A DNA stretch of 51,975 nt from Prorocentrum cordatum (GCA_963575745.1 CAUYUJ010022551.1:70001-121975), one strand, 5' to 3'; shown: positions 27,570 to 39,086, counted from the first letter of the stretch. Made by a program: numbers and translations. The notes: generated from the letters alone by a model not told the origin.

Positions 27570-29652
27570 GGACGAGGCTAGGACGAGGATAAGTCCGTTC
27601 CAGGGCGTGCCGGAACGCTTTGAGAAGGCCGCGTCGCCGGAGACATCCTCCAGAGCCGCCAGATCCCAGAAATTCTTGAACCATCCGTACCCGATGTTAT
27701 CCTCTTCCTTGCTTCGTCTTACTCTTATCACCACCTGCTGGGGGGTCGCAAACCCAGCAGGCACGGGCAAGAGAGGCAAATCTTTCGATCGCCAACAATT
27801 GGACCTGCGCGGCACAGAGGGCTCGGCACCTAATTTGGCCAGGCGGTCAACGTGAGCATTACTTCGGAGCTGCTGATTGCGTGTTGAGGCCCTCCTGGAC
27901 CGCCTTCTGGGACTGGTGTGCGTCGACTTTGACGAGACGAACATTCTCCAGAGCATCTGGAACCTCGGACCACGGATGACATCTGGTCTGGTTCTCATTG
28001 GCCGATGGTGGGAGGCGGCTTGCCACCGAGACATTGGCCTTACAATCAACATGAACCTCAACTCCTGCCTCGAGAACTGAATGGGGACCCAACTGCCTCA
28101 CAGCGAAATCCTCGCCGTCCCTGGAGCTCTGGTCGGGGGCCTCGGACAACACCGTGGAGCCCATACAAGAGGTCTCCGTCGTGGTTCACCTCGCGTACTG
28201 ACCCCCTGCAATTTGGAGCCCAGGGAAATTTACCTCGAAGCACGACACATCCGTGAAAACTGCCCAATCTTTCTTAACCGTGAAGGCACCATCGACGTGC
28301 CAGTTGACCGATTGGGCATCAACTGCTTTAGGATCTCGATAGGGGTCGTCCAAACCATGAGCTCGGTTGGGAAAAATACCCTCGCGCAAGCAACCCTCCT
28401 GATGCTTCAGACATCGCCAGGAATATGCTGGCGGATCTCCTAAGGTTTGGTCCAGGGTGATCTCTCCTCCATGCGTCGAAAGGTGGGCAGCATAATCTTA
28501 ATGTACCTCTGGCTCCACAGCACAACCTGCAGGTCGGGTCGATGTCGACGGCGTGTAGTGGCATACGGGATTGAGTCCACTAGATGTTCGCCACCATTCC
28601 CTTCAACGCCTGCCTATGGTGCCCATTCCAAGTGTCCGACGAAGGCTGGCTGAGAAGAGACTTGATGGGCAGCCAGAGGATGGCACCTTTCCTGGCCTGG
28701 AAGTCGCTCTGTCTACCCTGCTCGTCCCTGACCGTGTGTCTCCTGACTCCCTCTCTGACCCGTCCAACAAAACTTGTGGAAGAGCCTCGTGATGGACCTG
28801 GTGCGCCCCAGATCATCAACCGAAGCTCTAGCTTGAACACCAAGCCTCCAGCCTATCCCTGCTAGGGTGGCCATAAGCGCTGCAATCGGCCAATGATTAC
28901 GCGAACTCAATGCCTTCAGACCGTCCAGGAAGCCGACTTCGACCACCTCCCAGGATAACTGTCGAATCTGGGGGACGCTTGCAGAGTCCTTGACCGCTTA
29001 GGCCGATATGACCTCGAGGAAGTCCTTCCTGGCCAAGAGCGGGTCCAGCAGAAGCCGAAACCCTCGAACAGAACCTGGATGCCTGGATGGAGAGGGTCTG
29101 CAGCCTTGGCGGCCCCGACCCCGAGCTTCCTGGAGGGTCGTGCCCGCTACCCCGTTGATGGAGGAGCCCCATACCGCCTCGGCCCCGGGCCCTGTCCTGA
29201 AACGCCTTGACACGGCCGACCCCGTTCCCAGACGTGAGCTTGTCGGCCATCTCCACGACGTCGGAGGTCCCCTGGAGCACCGTGGGGAGCCTGCGATTCT
29301 TCTCGTTGCCAAAGTCCCCTCCTAGGTCGTCGCGATGCACATTGGCATGCTGCTGGAGGCGGATGTCCCAGTCGGGGTCGTTCAGGAGCTCCTTCAGGGC
29401 CTAGGGGTTGCAGGTCATGAGCCTGGTCATGCCCCAGTTGATGGGGAGCTGAACATTGGCCATGTGCTTGGCCACCTTGACGTGGGCCATGACGGAGTGC
29501 CTGACCGCGGTGGAGGGGCCGCCTACGCCATGCGACGTGAGGTCATCCATGAGGTTGATGCCGCGGCACGGGGGAATTGAGATGGCAATGTCTCTGAGCA
29601 CGGCCATCATCACCAGTTTGGATTTCCCCGTCGCACAACTGTACCTTGCCAC
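27570..29652 (-). pseudogene. LINE-type reverse transcriptase / RNase H remnant
   Basis: A minus-strand series of overlapping frames reads, from high to low coordinates, like the C-terminal half of a LINE-type retrotransposon ORF. First comes a stretch with GKSKLVMMAVLRDIA (about 29600) and DLGGDFGNEKNRRLP (about 29320), resembling the segment that follows the RT palm in dinoflagellate LINEs. Then a cysteine-rich DPTCRLCCGARGTL (about 28530). An RNase H fold follows: WAVFTDVSCFEVNFPG with the first catalytic Asp (about 28310), GVEVHVDCKANVSVASRLP with a later Asp (about 28050), RLVKVDAHQ and NAHVDRLAKLGAE (about 27850). These pieces lie in different frames with intervening stops, and the usual TDGS is TDVS, so the gene is dead. 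The upstream catalytic RT motif (usually ADD) was not identified. Family assignment is by motif memory, not a search. Confidence 0.6.
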
Positions 29653-29678
29653 TATGGTCCCGTCGTCGTTCCGTTGTC

Positions 29679-29680
<2 letters not shown>

Positions 29681-29709
<29 letters not shown>

Positions 29710-29955
29710 GGAGGAAGAGGAGGATGATGATGAGGATTAAAATGGGTATATGGAGGTTGGAGGTTGGATGGGAGGACGAGGCTGGGGGAGGAGGGGAACG
29801 GAAGGGGAGTGGGATGATGAGCATGAGGAGGAATATGAGGAGACACATAGGGAGGATGATAAGGATGATGACGAGTTGGAGGAGGAGGAGGAGGAGGAGG
29901 AAGAGAAGGAGGAGGAGGAGGAGGAGCAGTTGGAGGAGGAGGCGGAGAACGTTCT
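29681..29955 (+). repeat. (GGA)n tracts
   Basis: GGA/GAA tracts at about 29681-29735 and 29876-29950, separated by GAT and GGATGGGAGG motifs. Purine-rich and non-coding. Confidence 0.9.
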
Positions 29956-30059
29956 CTCCAGGGGGGCGGCGCGGCGGCGCGGAAGATGCGCGCTCTGCGC
30001 AGCGCGATCGCAAACATGGATTGAGGGGGCGTGGATTAGCGACGGGTCCCGTTTTCGTT

Positions 30060-30200
30060 AGACATCGTGGATTTCAATCCGCCGAACGAGGCGGCCCCGG
30101 GCGCATTCTGGGGAGGGCACCTTCCCCGATCTATGGATTTGGCGACCGCGCGCCAAATCCATGGATCGCCAATCCATGTTTGCGGGCCCCCGATTTGCAC
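30060..30200 (+). repeat. Dispersed repeat H, copy 1
   Basis: Contains CGAACGAGGCGGCCCCGG, CATTCTGGGGAGGGCACCTT and a hairpin ATGGATTTGGCGACCGCGCG with CCAAATCCAT. It aligns with 40786-40925. The element ends are not defined here. Confidence 0.72.
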
Positions 30201-30247
30201 AGCGCGAAGCGGCGTGAAGATGGATGGCCCACGGCCTGGTGTGCGGG

Positions 30248-30436
30248 AAGGTCCGTATCGCGTCGACGCGGTGGCCACCCGCCGCGGGCGTTCAAGGTTG
30301 ACCGCGGCCAGTGGCCCAGAATCGGCCACGACGGAACGATACGGCGATATAGGAGCCGCCGATCGTTCAAGGTGCAGCGATCCACGCGGTGTCAGAAAGC
30401 AATGCTGGGGTAGAAAAGACACGAATCTGCCGTACC
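30248..30436 (+). mobile_element. TIR element E copy 3 (diverged)
   Basis: Contains GGGCGTTCAAGGTTGACC, CAGAATCGGCCACGACGG, GCCGATCGTTCAAGG, CGCGGTGTCAG and the right end GACACGAATCTGCCGTA, in the same order as E copy 1. The left end is too diverged to fix exactly. Confidence 0.6.
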
Positions 30437-30589
30437 AGAACAGGATAGTAATGAGGACGATCTATGAGCATGATGACGTTGCACTGATCATCATGATGAC
30501 GAGACGGCTGAGCGAGAGAGTGAGCAGCATTACGAAGAATTTGAGGAGACGGAAGGTGTCATTCTCGTCCTCGTCGTTGTCGTTGTCAT

Positions 30590-30945
30590 GCTCGTATCCC
30601 TTTTGCCGCTCCTCTTCCTCCGGCTCCACACTCCTCCCTGTTCCCCACTTGTTCCCTACTCCCTCTCTTACTGCCCCTCCTTATCCCCCTTCATTCCCCC
30701 TCCATCTCCTGCTCCTCCCTCCTGCCCCTCCCTCTTCCCGAATCCTCGACCTCTTCCCTTCCGCCCCCCCCCTCCTGGCTCCTCGTCTTCTCTGCCCCCT
30801 CCCTCCCCGACCTTCCTGCCTCCTCGCCCTCCCTCCTCCCTCCTCGCCTTCCCCCTCCTACCTCGTCCTCGCCTTTGCTGTCGACGTCCTCACCATTGCT
30901 TTTGTCGTCGTCGTCGTCGGCGTCGTCGTTGTCGCCCTCTCCCCT
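30590..30945 (+). repeat. Pyrimidine-rich tract ending in (CGT)n
   Basis: CTCC/CTTCC-rich DNA to about 30870, then GTCGTC trinucleotides at 30905-30940. Confidence 0.78.
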
Positions 30946-31063
30946 GGAGCCAGGACAGACCGCCGATGAGAGCGCCTGGGCGCCCCCCAGCGCCGGACGG
31001 TCTAGCCGCCTCCGGCGCTGGCGCGCGCGCGCGGCCGCGCCCCTCTCCTCCAGGGTTGTCCAG

Positions 31064-31190
31064 AAGGAGGGCAGGTGCAGGGCGGAGGGGCAGGAGGAGG
31101 AGTCGGAGCCGGAGGAGGAGAATGCGGGAGGAGGAGGGGGGACGGCAGGGAGGAGGAGGAGGAGGAGAAAGAGGAGGAGGGAAGGGTAGG
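31064..31190 (+). repeat. (GGA)n-rich purine tract
   Basis: GGAGGA and GGAGGGG blocks, leading directly into the GAT array. Confidence 0.9.
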
Positions 31191-31191
31191 G

Positions 31192-31492
<301 letters not shown>

Positions 31493-31989
31493 AATGATCG
31501 GACAGGCACATAACTACATTTTTGGGCGAGTAGATTAGCTTCTTGCGCGGATCTCCAAATTCCAAACTTACTTTTGCGACATCATCTTACGTATTGGTTC
31601 GCCCGCCATTCGAGGAGGCCGATCGCGCCTGTCGGATTTGCCGGGGCCTCGACGTCGCTTGCCAGTGTCAGTGTGGAATCAAGACTTTCGCCTCACGAGT
31701 GGATTGGAGGATGAGCGCAAGGTGAGTCTTTCAGCTGCGGGGGGGCGCGGGCGTTTCGGAAACGCTCAAGGGAAATGGAGGGCGGCAGGTAGAGGAAGAA
31801 CGGGGGAGGGGGAGGGCAAAGCAACGGGCGGGCGGGAATGGGGAACATAGTGACCAGGCGAGGTGTTCTGATAGGGGGAGCGACGTGGGCGGAGGCCGCA
31901 GTTGGAATTCCGTCGGATAGCCCTGGGACGTTCAGACATCTCCACCCGGAGGCCGGCAGGGGGTTCAGCGGCCCTTGCCTTCCTGACTC
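31493..31989. other. Unassigned stretch
   Basis: No gene or family recognised. Short plus- and minus-strand frames show no domain. Confidence 0.4.
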
Positions 31990-32225
31990 TGCGGGCGGGG
32001 CGCGACGGCGCACCCGACCTGTGCCCCGCCCCTGTCGCTAGGTGCCAGTCTGTACGTGTTCGCCCCGCGCAAGACATCCAGCACGTTCAGAACTACACTT
32101 AGCCAGGCACTAGGTGTAGTTCTGTACGTGCTGGTTTCGCCGGAGACATCCTCGCAAAACGGAACACCCATATAATTACACCTAGCCAGCGGGGCGGGGC
32201 GCATGTCGGGTGCCGCCACCCGCGC
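31990..32225. repeat. Large composite foldback T
   Basis: The outer arms pair GCGCACCCGACCTGTGCCCC (left) with GGGGCGCATGTCGGGTGCC (right), and CGCTAGGTG with CACCTAGC. The centre is a 53-bp hairpin running from AGCACGTTCAGAACTACAC to GTGTAGTTCTGTACGTGCT. The motif TCTGTACGTG occurs three times in the area (about 32048, 32129 and 32263), each followed within about 15 bp by a CGC-A-ACATC-like block. Confidence 0.65.
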
Positions 32226-32299
32226 TCCCAACGTGTACCGCGCCCCGGCCGCTAAGTGCCGTTCTGTACGTGTCTCTTTTTCGCGAAACATCGGCTGCC

Positions 32300-32740
32300 C
32301 GCGCTGCCCATCGCCGGGGCCCCGCCCCCTGGGCCGCTCCCCGCCGACATCCCACATCCCCTGGCTCAGCGAAACCAGCCGTATGCCTGGGGGCCTTGAT
32401 TTCACGCAGCCCGCTTCCCTCCCCCGCCTGTGCCCCAGCAGCAAATCCGCGATCCGATCCCCCGCGCTTTCGAGTTCGTCTTCGTGCCGGATTCCTCGTC
32501 CGAGGGTGAAACGCTTGTTCGTGTTACGATTTGTCTTGCGGCTGCCGCCAAGCCTCGCCGCGAAATATGGCGATCGCTTCCACGCTTGGCGCGCAACGTC
32601 GTCGGCACGACCATCGCCTTCCACCGTAGGTCGTGAGGCGGTGTCCGTTCAACCAGACCGTCCGACGCGCCACATATAATTATGATTGCCACCCTGGTCC
32701 CCGCAACAATGTGCAGTTTTGCTGTATGTAATTGTAGATT
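32300..32740. other. Unassigned stretch
   Basis: No gene or family recognised; moderately GC-rich with short open frames only. Confidence 0.4.
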
Positions 32741-32747
32741 TGTTCGA

Positions 32748-34143
32748 AATGATGATGATGATGGTGATGCCGATCATGATGCCGAGCATGATAAGGATGG
32801 GGATGAGGATGCGGATGAGGATAATATTGATACTGCTGATGGTGATGGTGTTGGTGATGGTGCTGATGACGATGCTCTTGATGATGTTCATGTCTATGAC
32901 GGTGATGATGATGAAAATGACGATGGGCGCTGCCCATGCGCATGATGGTGCTGATTCTGATATTGACGATGCTGATGGTGCCATTGATGCTGATGGTGTT
33001 GATGATTATTGCGGCGATGATGAGAAGGATGCTGATGATGACAATGATGGTGATGATGACGATGGTGGTGGTGATGACGATAGTGGTGCTGGTGAAGGTA
33101 ATGATGAGGATTGTGATGATGCTGTTGTTGATGTTGGCGGCGACGATAATGATGATGGTGATGACGATGATCGGGGTGATTGGAATGTTGGTTCTGATAA
33201 TGCTGCTGCTGTTGATGATGACCATCATCATGATGCGATTGACGACGATGATGATGATGGTGTGCTTGATGATGCGGATGCTGCTGTTGATGATTTTTGT
33301 GATGCCGACGACGAAAATGACGATTCTGCTGATGAGGCCGGTTTCAATGATGATGCTGGTGACGATTTTGGTCATAATGATGATGGGGTTGGTTAAAATG
33401 AGGATGTGGATGGTGCAGACGATGATGCCAATGCTTGCGATGATTATGCGAATGATATTGACGATAATCACGATGTGGTTGATGATGGCGATGACAGTGA
33501 CGATTATGAGTGGTGATGGTTATGATTGCGGTCATGATGGTGGTAATTCTGATTATGATGATGCTGATGATGACGATGATGGTGATATGGTGCTGATGAC
33601 GATGTAGCTGATGGTACGAATGTTGAAGATGATGATCATGATGCGGATGCTGATGCTGATGCTGATGCTGCTGATGATGTTGATGCTGTTGGTGATATGG
33701 CAATGGCGTTGTTGATGAGGATGACGACACATACCACGACGTCGCCTGTGATGTTGGTGATGACGACCACGACGGATGCGACGACGACGGTGATGATACT
33801 TTTGCGTATGATGATGAGTGTTGTGATGGTGGTGATGATGACGATGATGCTGTTGCTGATGCTGATGTTGATGGTGATGGTCATGATGTTGATGATGACG
33901 ACGGCAATGAGGAGGATGAGGACAAGGACGACGACGATGACGACGATGTTGGTGATGCTGGTTATCATGATGATGCGGATCATGATGCTGACCATGATGA
34001 TATGACGGTATGATTATATGATGATGATGATGATGTGATGACGGTTATGGGTATGATGACGATGCTGACGATTATGCTCATGATGATGGTGGTGGTGGTG
34101 GTGGTGGTGATGCTGCGGCTGCTGCTGATTATGATGATGATGA
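32748..34143 (+). repeat. Very large degenerate (GAT)n array
   Basis: About 1.4 kb of GAT-derived trinucleotides, heavily substituted (GGT, GCT, GAC, CAT, GTT) but largely in phase. A few phase shifts swap the open frame. The long poly-Asp, Met or Ile frames on both strands are not genes. Confidence 0.95.
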
Positions 34144-34144
34144 T

Positions 34145-34490
34145 GCTGACGAAGAGGAGGAGGAACAGGATGAGGAAGAGGAGGAGGAGGAGGAGGAGGA
34201 GGAGGTGCATGAGGAGGAGGAGGAGGATTCCGAGGAGAAGAGGAAGAGGAAGAGGAGGAGGATGAGGATGGGCGTGGAGGATGATGAGCAGGAGGCCGAC
34301 GAGGAGGAGGAGGAAAAGGAGGAAGAGGAGGAGGAGGAGGAAATGGAGGAGGAGGAGGAGGAGGAGGAAGAGGAGGAGGCCGTGGAGAAGGAGAAGGAGG
34401 AGGAGGAGGAGGAAAAGCAAAATATGAGGAGGAGGAGGAGGAGGAGGAGGAGGAGGAGGAGGAGGAGGAGGAGGAGGAGGACGAGGACCG
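34145..34490 (+). repeat. (GGA)n array
   Basis: About 345 bp of GGA/GAA with scattered GAT, following directly on the GAT array; the same GAT-then-GGA order is seen at 20564 and 50460. Confidence 0.95.
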
Positions 34491-34945
34491 TAACGTGACA
34501 TGGGGGAAGTGTTCTCTTGCTGCCGTGGACGGTGCCCGAGACGGCGCCCGAGCGCGGGTGGAGCGCGCCAGCGCGGCTCCTTTCCTGGGCCGGGACGCCC
34601 CCCCCCCTTTGAGGAGGGAGTGGGGGCGCCACGCCGCTGGCCTGGGCCCTCACAGAATAGGTCGCTCAATTTTTTTGACTTTGCCCTGGTTGGCCTTCCC
34701 CTTCGAGGCCTTGCCCTTGGGTGCGCCCCCTGCCCTGTATATCATTTCGTTATGCATCCTCTGGCGATGACGAGCGGGACCGCGGGGGGGGAGGGGGGGG
34801 AGAGGGTCGGCAACGTCACGATCAGCGCCGCCGCCGTCAGGGAATGTTAGGAATGGCCAGTTCCCGGACGAAGCTGGCGCGAATCGTGACGTTGGGGGGC
34901 CCCCAAACGAGGTGGTGACCACACCGTGTGATGAGTCGGTGGGGA
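34491..34945. other. Unassigned stretch
   Basis: No gene recognised; GC-rich, with a GGGGGGGGAGGGGGGGG run near 34785. Confidence 0.4.
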
Positions 34946-34948
34946 TTC

Positions 34949-35112
34949 GGGGTCACCGCACGGTTTTGGGACTCGGGCCGTTCTCCGAGGATGTCTCAGG
35001 CGACTGGAGCCCCCAGGGTCCCAAAACCGTGCGCTGACGGACCGTGCTGTGAGGTCTTGGGGGATTTCGAGGTCACCGCACGGTCTGTCAACGCACTGTT
35101 TCGGGACTCCAA
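34949..35112. repeat. Inverted and direct GTCACCGCACGG repeats
   Basis: GTCACCGCACGGTTTTGGGA (34951 on) pairs with GGTCCCAAAACCGTGCGCTG (about 35017-35036). A further direct copy, GAGGTCACCGCACGGTCTG, follows at about 35072. Confidence 0.7.
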
Positions 35113-35600
35113 AGACGTGACCAGGGGTGGGTGGGGTGGGTGGGGGCGGAGCTGCTGTGACGCGCTTGATCGCGCATCATCCACAGATCTTCTTGCTGGG
35201 GGCATCGCCGCCATGATGCAGGATGAGGCCTCGGCCCCGTACCTCGAGGAGCTCGGCGCGGCAGGGTGGCCTCCGGGTTCTCGGCTGCGCTGGGGCCGAG
35301 TGGCTCGAGTAGAGTGGTTCGGTACTTGTTTTGGGGACCTTCCTGGGGCACACCTTCGACTCACGTTCGACTCAGGTTCGATTCAAGTTCGACTCGGGTT
35401 CGACTCAGGTTCGACTCGAGTCGACGGATATTCGACAAAGCTCCGACGCACGAGAGGAGCGAGTGGCTCCAGGAAGGTCCCCAGAATGAGCATTTAAGAC
35501 TGCGGGCCCATGCCAAGAAACACCCTGCTTGCCTCCAGGGTGCCCTTGGTTTCTTGGGTTTCGATAGTTTTGCTGTGGAGGGCGTGACGTTCTCACACCA
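35113..35600 (+). repeat. Unassigned stretch with a TTCGACTC repeat
   Basis: About eight tandem units of 11-12 bp (GTTCGACTCAGG and variants) at about 35345-35425. The rest shows no gene or family. Confidence 0.6.
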
Positions 35601-35604
35601 AGGA

Positions 35605-36310
35605 TCAAGGGACGTCCTGGGGTCTCAGCATTGGGTTTCTGGTGCGAGGTTTCTTGTGGATTGGTCTCCAGTGTGCCACATTCTCGAGCTTCTCAGCGCC
35701 GTCCAGGTTCTCCGCCAACATTTGGAGCGAGCCCATGGCCTCGGGCTGGTGTTCTCCCTTTCCGGTGATGTTCTTCACCTGGTTGATGCTGCTTTCTACC
35801 ATGGCACCTTTCACCTGGTAATCTGTGCTGACCTCGTCAGCCACGTCGCGCTTATGTGGTCGTCCGCCGCGATCCCGCTGTCGATGGCGTCACGTGGCCA
35901 GTACTCTGCCTCGGCCCCGACATTTTTTTCTGGCCTGTGCTGCCCTCAACCGTGGGCCTCTTCCCCTCGTGAGCTCTGCCCTCGCCGAGCATTTCGCCCA
36001 GCATGCGGTTACTCGACAACGATCCCTCCGCCGTTGGTGCCGCTGGTCTGGGGTACGTTCTTGACCGTGCCGTTCTCCACCTGTTTTCAACCGTCACTCT
36101 CTTCGCCTGGTGAGGTTTGATCTCGCCAACCATCTCGCTCTGCTCCTGGTCTTCCAGGAAGACGCCTCTGTTGATGGTGTCGCGGGTCTGAGATTCCTCC
36201 TCCGTGACAACATCGACTTGGTCGATGCTGTCCTCTTTCGTGGCACCCTTCTTCTGGTCAGCACTGTCGATCTCGTAAACTATCTGGTCCTGCATGCGGT
36301 CGTCGCCGAG
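35605..36310 (-). pseudogene. Putative repeat-protein ORF, frameshifted
   Basis: On the minus strand the frame from 36295 to 35852 continues, after a frameshift near 35848, in the frame ending at 35605. Together they encode four diverged repeats of about 48 residues, hydrophilic and acidic to mixed. Aligned repeat cores are YEIDSADQKKGATKEDSIDQ, GEIKPHQAKRVTVEN, GEGRAHEGKRPTVEG and DEVSTDYQVKGAMVESSINQ; MLGEMLG and MLAENLD recur before or after cores. The DNA period is about 136-156 bp, so changes of length kept the reading frame, which hints at past coding. I do not recognise the family. It could equally be a minisatellite of coding-like composition. Confidence 0.32.
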
Positions 36311-36324
36311 ATCGCGCTGCCGCT

Positions 36325-37060
36325 TGCGTCGCTGGTCTCCTCAGTGGAAGCTTCCTGCCCCGTAGCTCAGGAGAGGCTCCAAACTTGCAGCCGATGATCT
36401 TCTGCTCGTTACATATCTTTCTCTTCTTGAGACTCTGGACGCTCGACTTTGACTCTGCGACGCCGAGACTCTTCTCCGCGTCGCCATTTGAAATGGCTCC
36501 CAGGGGCGCTCGACTTGTCGCACTCCACCTCGGGAGAGCACGCTTCGACCTTCGGGCATCGCCAGAAGACGATGGTGAACGCAGTTGCCTTGTGCATCGC
36601 CAGAGACGATGGCGAGTGACATTCCCGAGCTCTGGAGTCATACCATGCCAACCGGAAGTTGTTTTTTTCGTATGGGTGAACTGGGGTCTTCTGCGCCGAC
36701 ATTGGCGCGTAACCCGGCCGCGCAAGCTTGCGCGGAAGGGCCCTCGTTTCCAGTGTAGCGTGCCGCGCTGGGGGCCCGCGTAAACCGCCGCGTGAGGTCG
36801 CTGCATCATCTCGCGTAAGGCCCCTTTTCTGATCGTCGCTCACATGGGTGAGGCGCAAAACATTCGCCTCAGCTTACGAGGCGGACGGCCATTCGACAAG
36901 CCGCTGTCAGCACGCTTTGTGCCCCGACGCGCTCCGCGAGAGCCTCTCCGCCGCGGCGGGGCGGCCCCGCCAGCGACGCGCGTGGCCGGCGAGGCTCTGG
37001 CACTGGGCGAAGGGCGGGAGGCTGACCGGGCGCCCAAAGGTCACCCGATGCGGGCGCGAG
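36325..37060. other. Unassigned stretch
   Basis: No gene named. A minus-strand frame (36858-36409) and plus-strand frames around 36844-37060 have mixed composition, but no domain, start signal or family can be recognised. A loose internal duplication (TCGCCAGAAGACGATGG and TCGCCAGAGACGATGGCGAG) lies near 36555 and 36597. Confidence 0.35.
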
Positions 37061-37067
37061 AAGAAGC

Positions 37068-37193
37068 TTCCGTCGGGCATGTCCTTCCTCAGGGGGCGAC
37101 TTTCGACTATTTTGGACTTTCAGTTTGAGCTGTTTTGACGTATGTTGGATTCGTCTTCCAACCTCCGCCTGTAGGAGGACATGCCCGACCTAA
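37068..37193 (+). mobile_element. hAT-like TIR element, family D copy 3
   Basis: 126 bp from TTCCGTCGGGCATGTCC to GGAGGACATGCCCGACCTAA; the GTCGGGCATGTCC ends are perfect inverted repeats. The flanks GAAGAAGC (37060-37067) and TGATAAGC (37194-37201) match at five of eight positions. Smallest of the three D copies, lacking the T-run. Confidence 0.72.
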
Positions 37194-37199
37194 TGATAA

Positions 37200-37738
37200 G
37201 CGCGCTTCGCGCACCGCGGCTTGGGCTGGAGAGGCGTTCTTCTCCGGGGATGGTTGTGTGACAAGCGACCCCCAGCCGAAAGAGCAGGACTGCACATATT
37301 GTATACACACGTTGACAACTCCCTGTCGCTGCATTGATGACGATGTGCCGCGTCTGCACCGCAGAGCTGGGAGGGCTGGGAAGCGGCATGCCGCTCCTTG
37401 ACGAGAGCCTTGCCCCGACCGGTGGCCTCCGCGATCGCCGCGGCGACCTTCCAAACCGACCCAGAGGCTCGGTTCGGAGGCGGACAGCACGCAGCGAGAG
37501 GAGGCGGCGCGAGGGTGCGAAGGCATCCGCGCGTCGCGCACTGCTGGGCGCGGTGCGCGAAGCTGGGTGGCCCAGGGACACCTTCCCCTTCTCGACGCCC
37601 CGCCAGGCCGGCAGGAGTCGTGCGGGGCCGACGCTGGCTCCCGGGGTGCGCCAGCCACCTTCCGAGCGGGGGGGGGGAGATTCCCAGCAGGTGGCCGCTC
37701 GAGCCACGACGGCTGCGGAGGGGAGGAGTGGGAGAGGG
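37200..37738. other. Unassigned GC-rich stretch
   Basis: No gene or family recognised; long frames on both strands reflect composition. Confidence 0.4.
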
Positions 37739-37739
37739 A

Positions 37740-37917
37740 GGGGGAGGATGACGGTGTGATGATGGTGACGAGGATGAGGATGGTTCGGACGATGATGATT
37801 GTGTTCATGTCGGGGATGATGGCGATGATGATGGTGACAGTGGCCTTGGTGGCGATGATGGTGGCGGCCACGACGACGATGACGATTCTCTTGTTGATGA
37901 TGGTGATGCTGATGCTG

Positions 37918-37999
<82 letters not shown>

Positions 38000-38062
38000 G
38001 GACGAGGTGGGGGAGGAGGTGGAGGGGGAGGACGTGAAGGGGGAGGAGGAGGAGGAGGACCA
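37740..38062 (+). repeat. (GAT)n, (GCT)n and (GGA)n arrays
   Basis: Degenerate GAT to about 37915, GCT at about 37918-37950, pure GAT at about 37950-37998, then GGA to 38060. They lead directly into repeat K copy 2. Confidence 0.95.
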
Positions 38063-38480
38063 GTGTAAACCCAAGATTCATCAACGGTATTACAAGAACC
38101 CTCCCTCCAAGTTCCCTCTCCATAGGCCCTACAAGATTCAGACTCTTCATTGAGGGAAGTTCCGCGTTGGAAGACAACCGTTTGACCATCTTGAATTGTG
38201 CCAGAAAACCATTCCTGGGACTTGAACGCCGCTATTGTTGCGTCTTGACGATCCTGACTCCTTCCAGAACGCCATTCCACGGACTTCAACACCACGAATC
38301 AACTTGACTGTTGTGCCCTGACATTCCGACATCTTACCAAAACAATCCAATTTCTGGGCCGTTCACCTGTCGAATCTTTGAAGTTGCTGCAAACCATTAA
38401 GACGAGTGTGTGCGGCGCTACGGCGAGAGCCACATTTTGAAGAGGAGCCGCCCTCCATCCGTGAAATTCTTGCGAACTCT
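38058..38480 (+). repeat. Dispersed repeat K, copy 2
   Basis: From GAGGACCAGTGTAAACCCAA through CTCCAAGTTCCCTCTCC, GCCAGAAAACCATTCCTGGG, GCGTCTTGACGATCC and ACCACGAATCAACTTGACTG, to one GTGCGGCGCTACGGCGAGAG unit. It aligns with 25172-25600 over most of its length. Confidence 0.82.
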
Positions 38481-38483
38481 CCT

Positions 38484-38560
38484 ATACAGTCCACGCGCCT
38501 AGTAAGGACGCGCGCCTTCATCTAGGACACCCTGGTGTCCTTGCCTCGGTGGCCCGTCCT
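38484..38560 (+). mobile_element. TIR element N, truncated copy
   Basis: Starts TACAGTCCACGCGCCTAGTA and matches the first about 75 bp of the following N copy, ending near CGTCCTTTGCC. The 3' part is lost. Confidence 0.7.
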
Positions 38561-38638
38561 TTGCCTCCCTATCCCTCTCAGTGTCCTTGTGTCCTTTTCA
38601 TCCATGATTTTAGTTTTCTTCGGGCCGTCTCGAGGCCA

Positions 38639-38817
38639 TACAGTCAACGCGCCTAGTAAGGACGCGCGCCTTCATCTGGGACATCCTGGTGTCCTTGCCT
38701 CGGTGGCCCGTCCGTTCCCGTTTTCGCTGGTCGCCCGCCTCCCACAAAAATCCAAACTTCGGCCTCCAGGGGTCCTGCGTCCTTACCACCCGTCCTAAGT
38801 ACACGTTGTTGCTGTAA
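38639..38817 (+). mobile_element. TIR element N copy 2
   Basis: Starts TACAGTCAACGCGCCTAGTA and ends TACACGTTGTTGCTGTAA. Ends and interior match N copy 1 at 27033. It stands in tandem with the truncated copy. Confidence 0.7.
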
Positions 38818-39086
38818 ACAGAGGCGCAGTTTTCCCACCATTACTTGAAACAAGTTGTGGGTGGAAGAAAAACACGATGTCCGCCTGGGCCCGCGTCGGA
38901 GGAGCGGAAATGCGAGCGCAATGGCGCGCGCGGTCGCGCGCGACCCGGCGCTGGTAATGACGTGAAGGCGCGGGCGTCGCGGCGACGACGACGCGACGTG
39001 AGTAACGAAAACACGCTGGCGTACCGGGGGCCCGGGCCCCAGGCCGGCACACCCTGCCGGACTTCCCCCCATTTCCCTTGCTTTTT

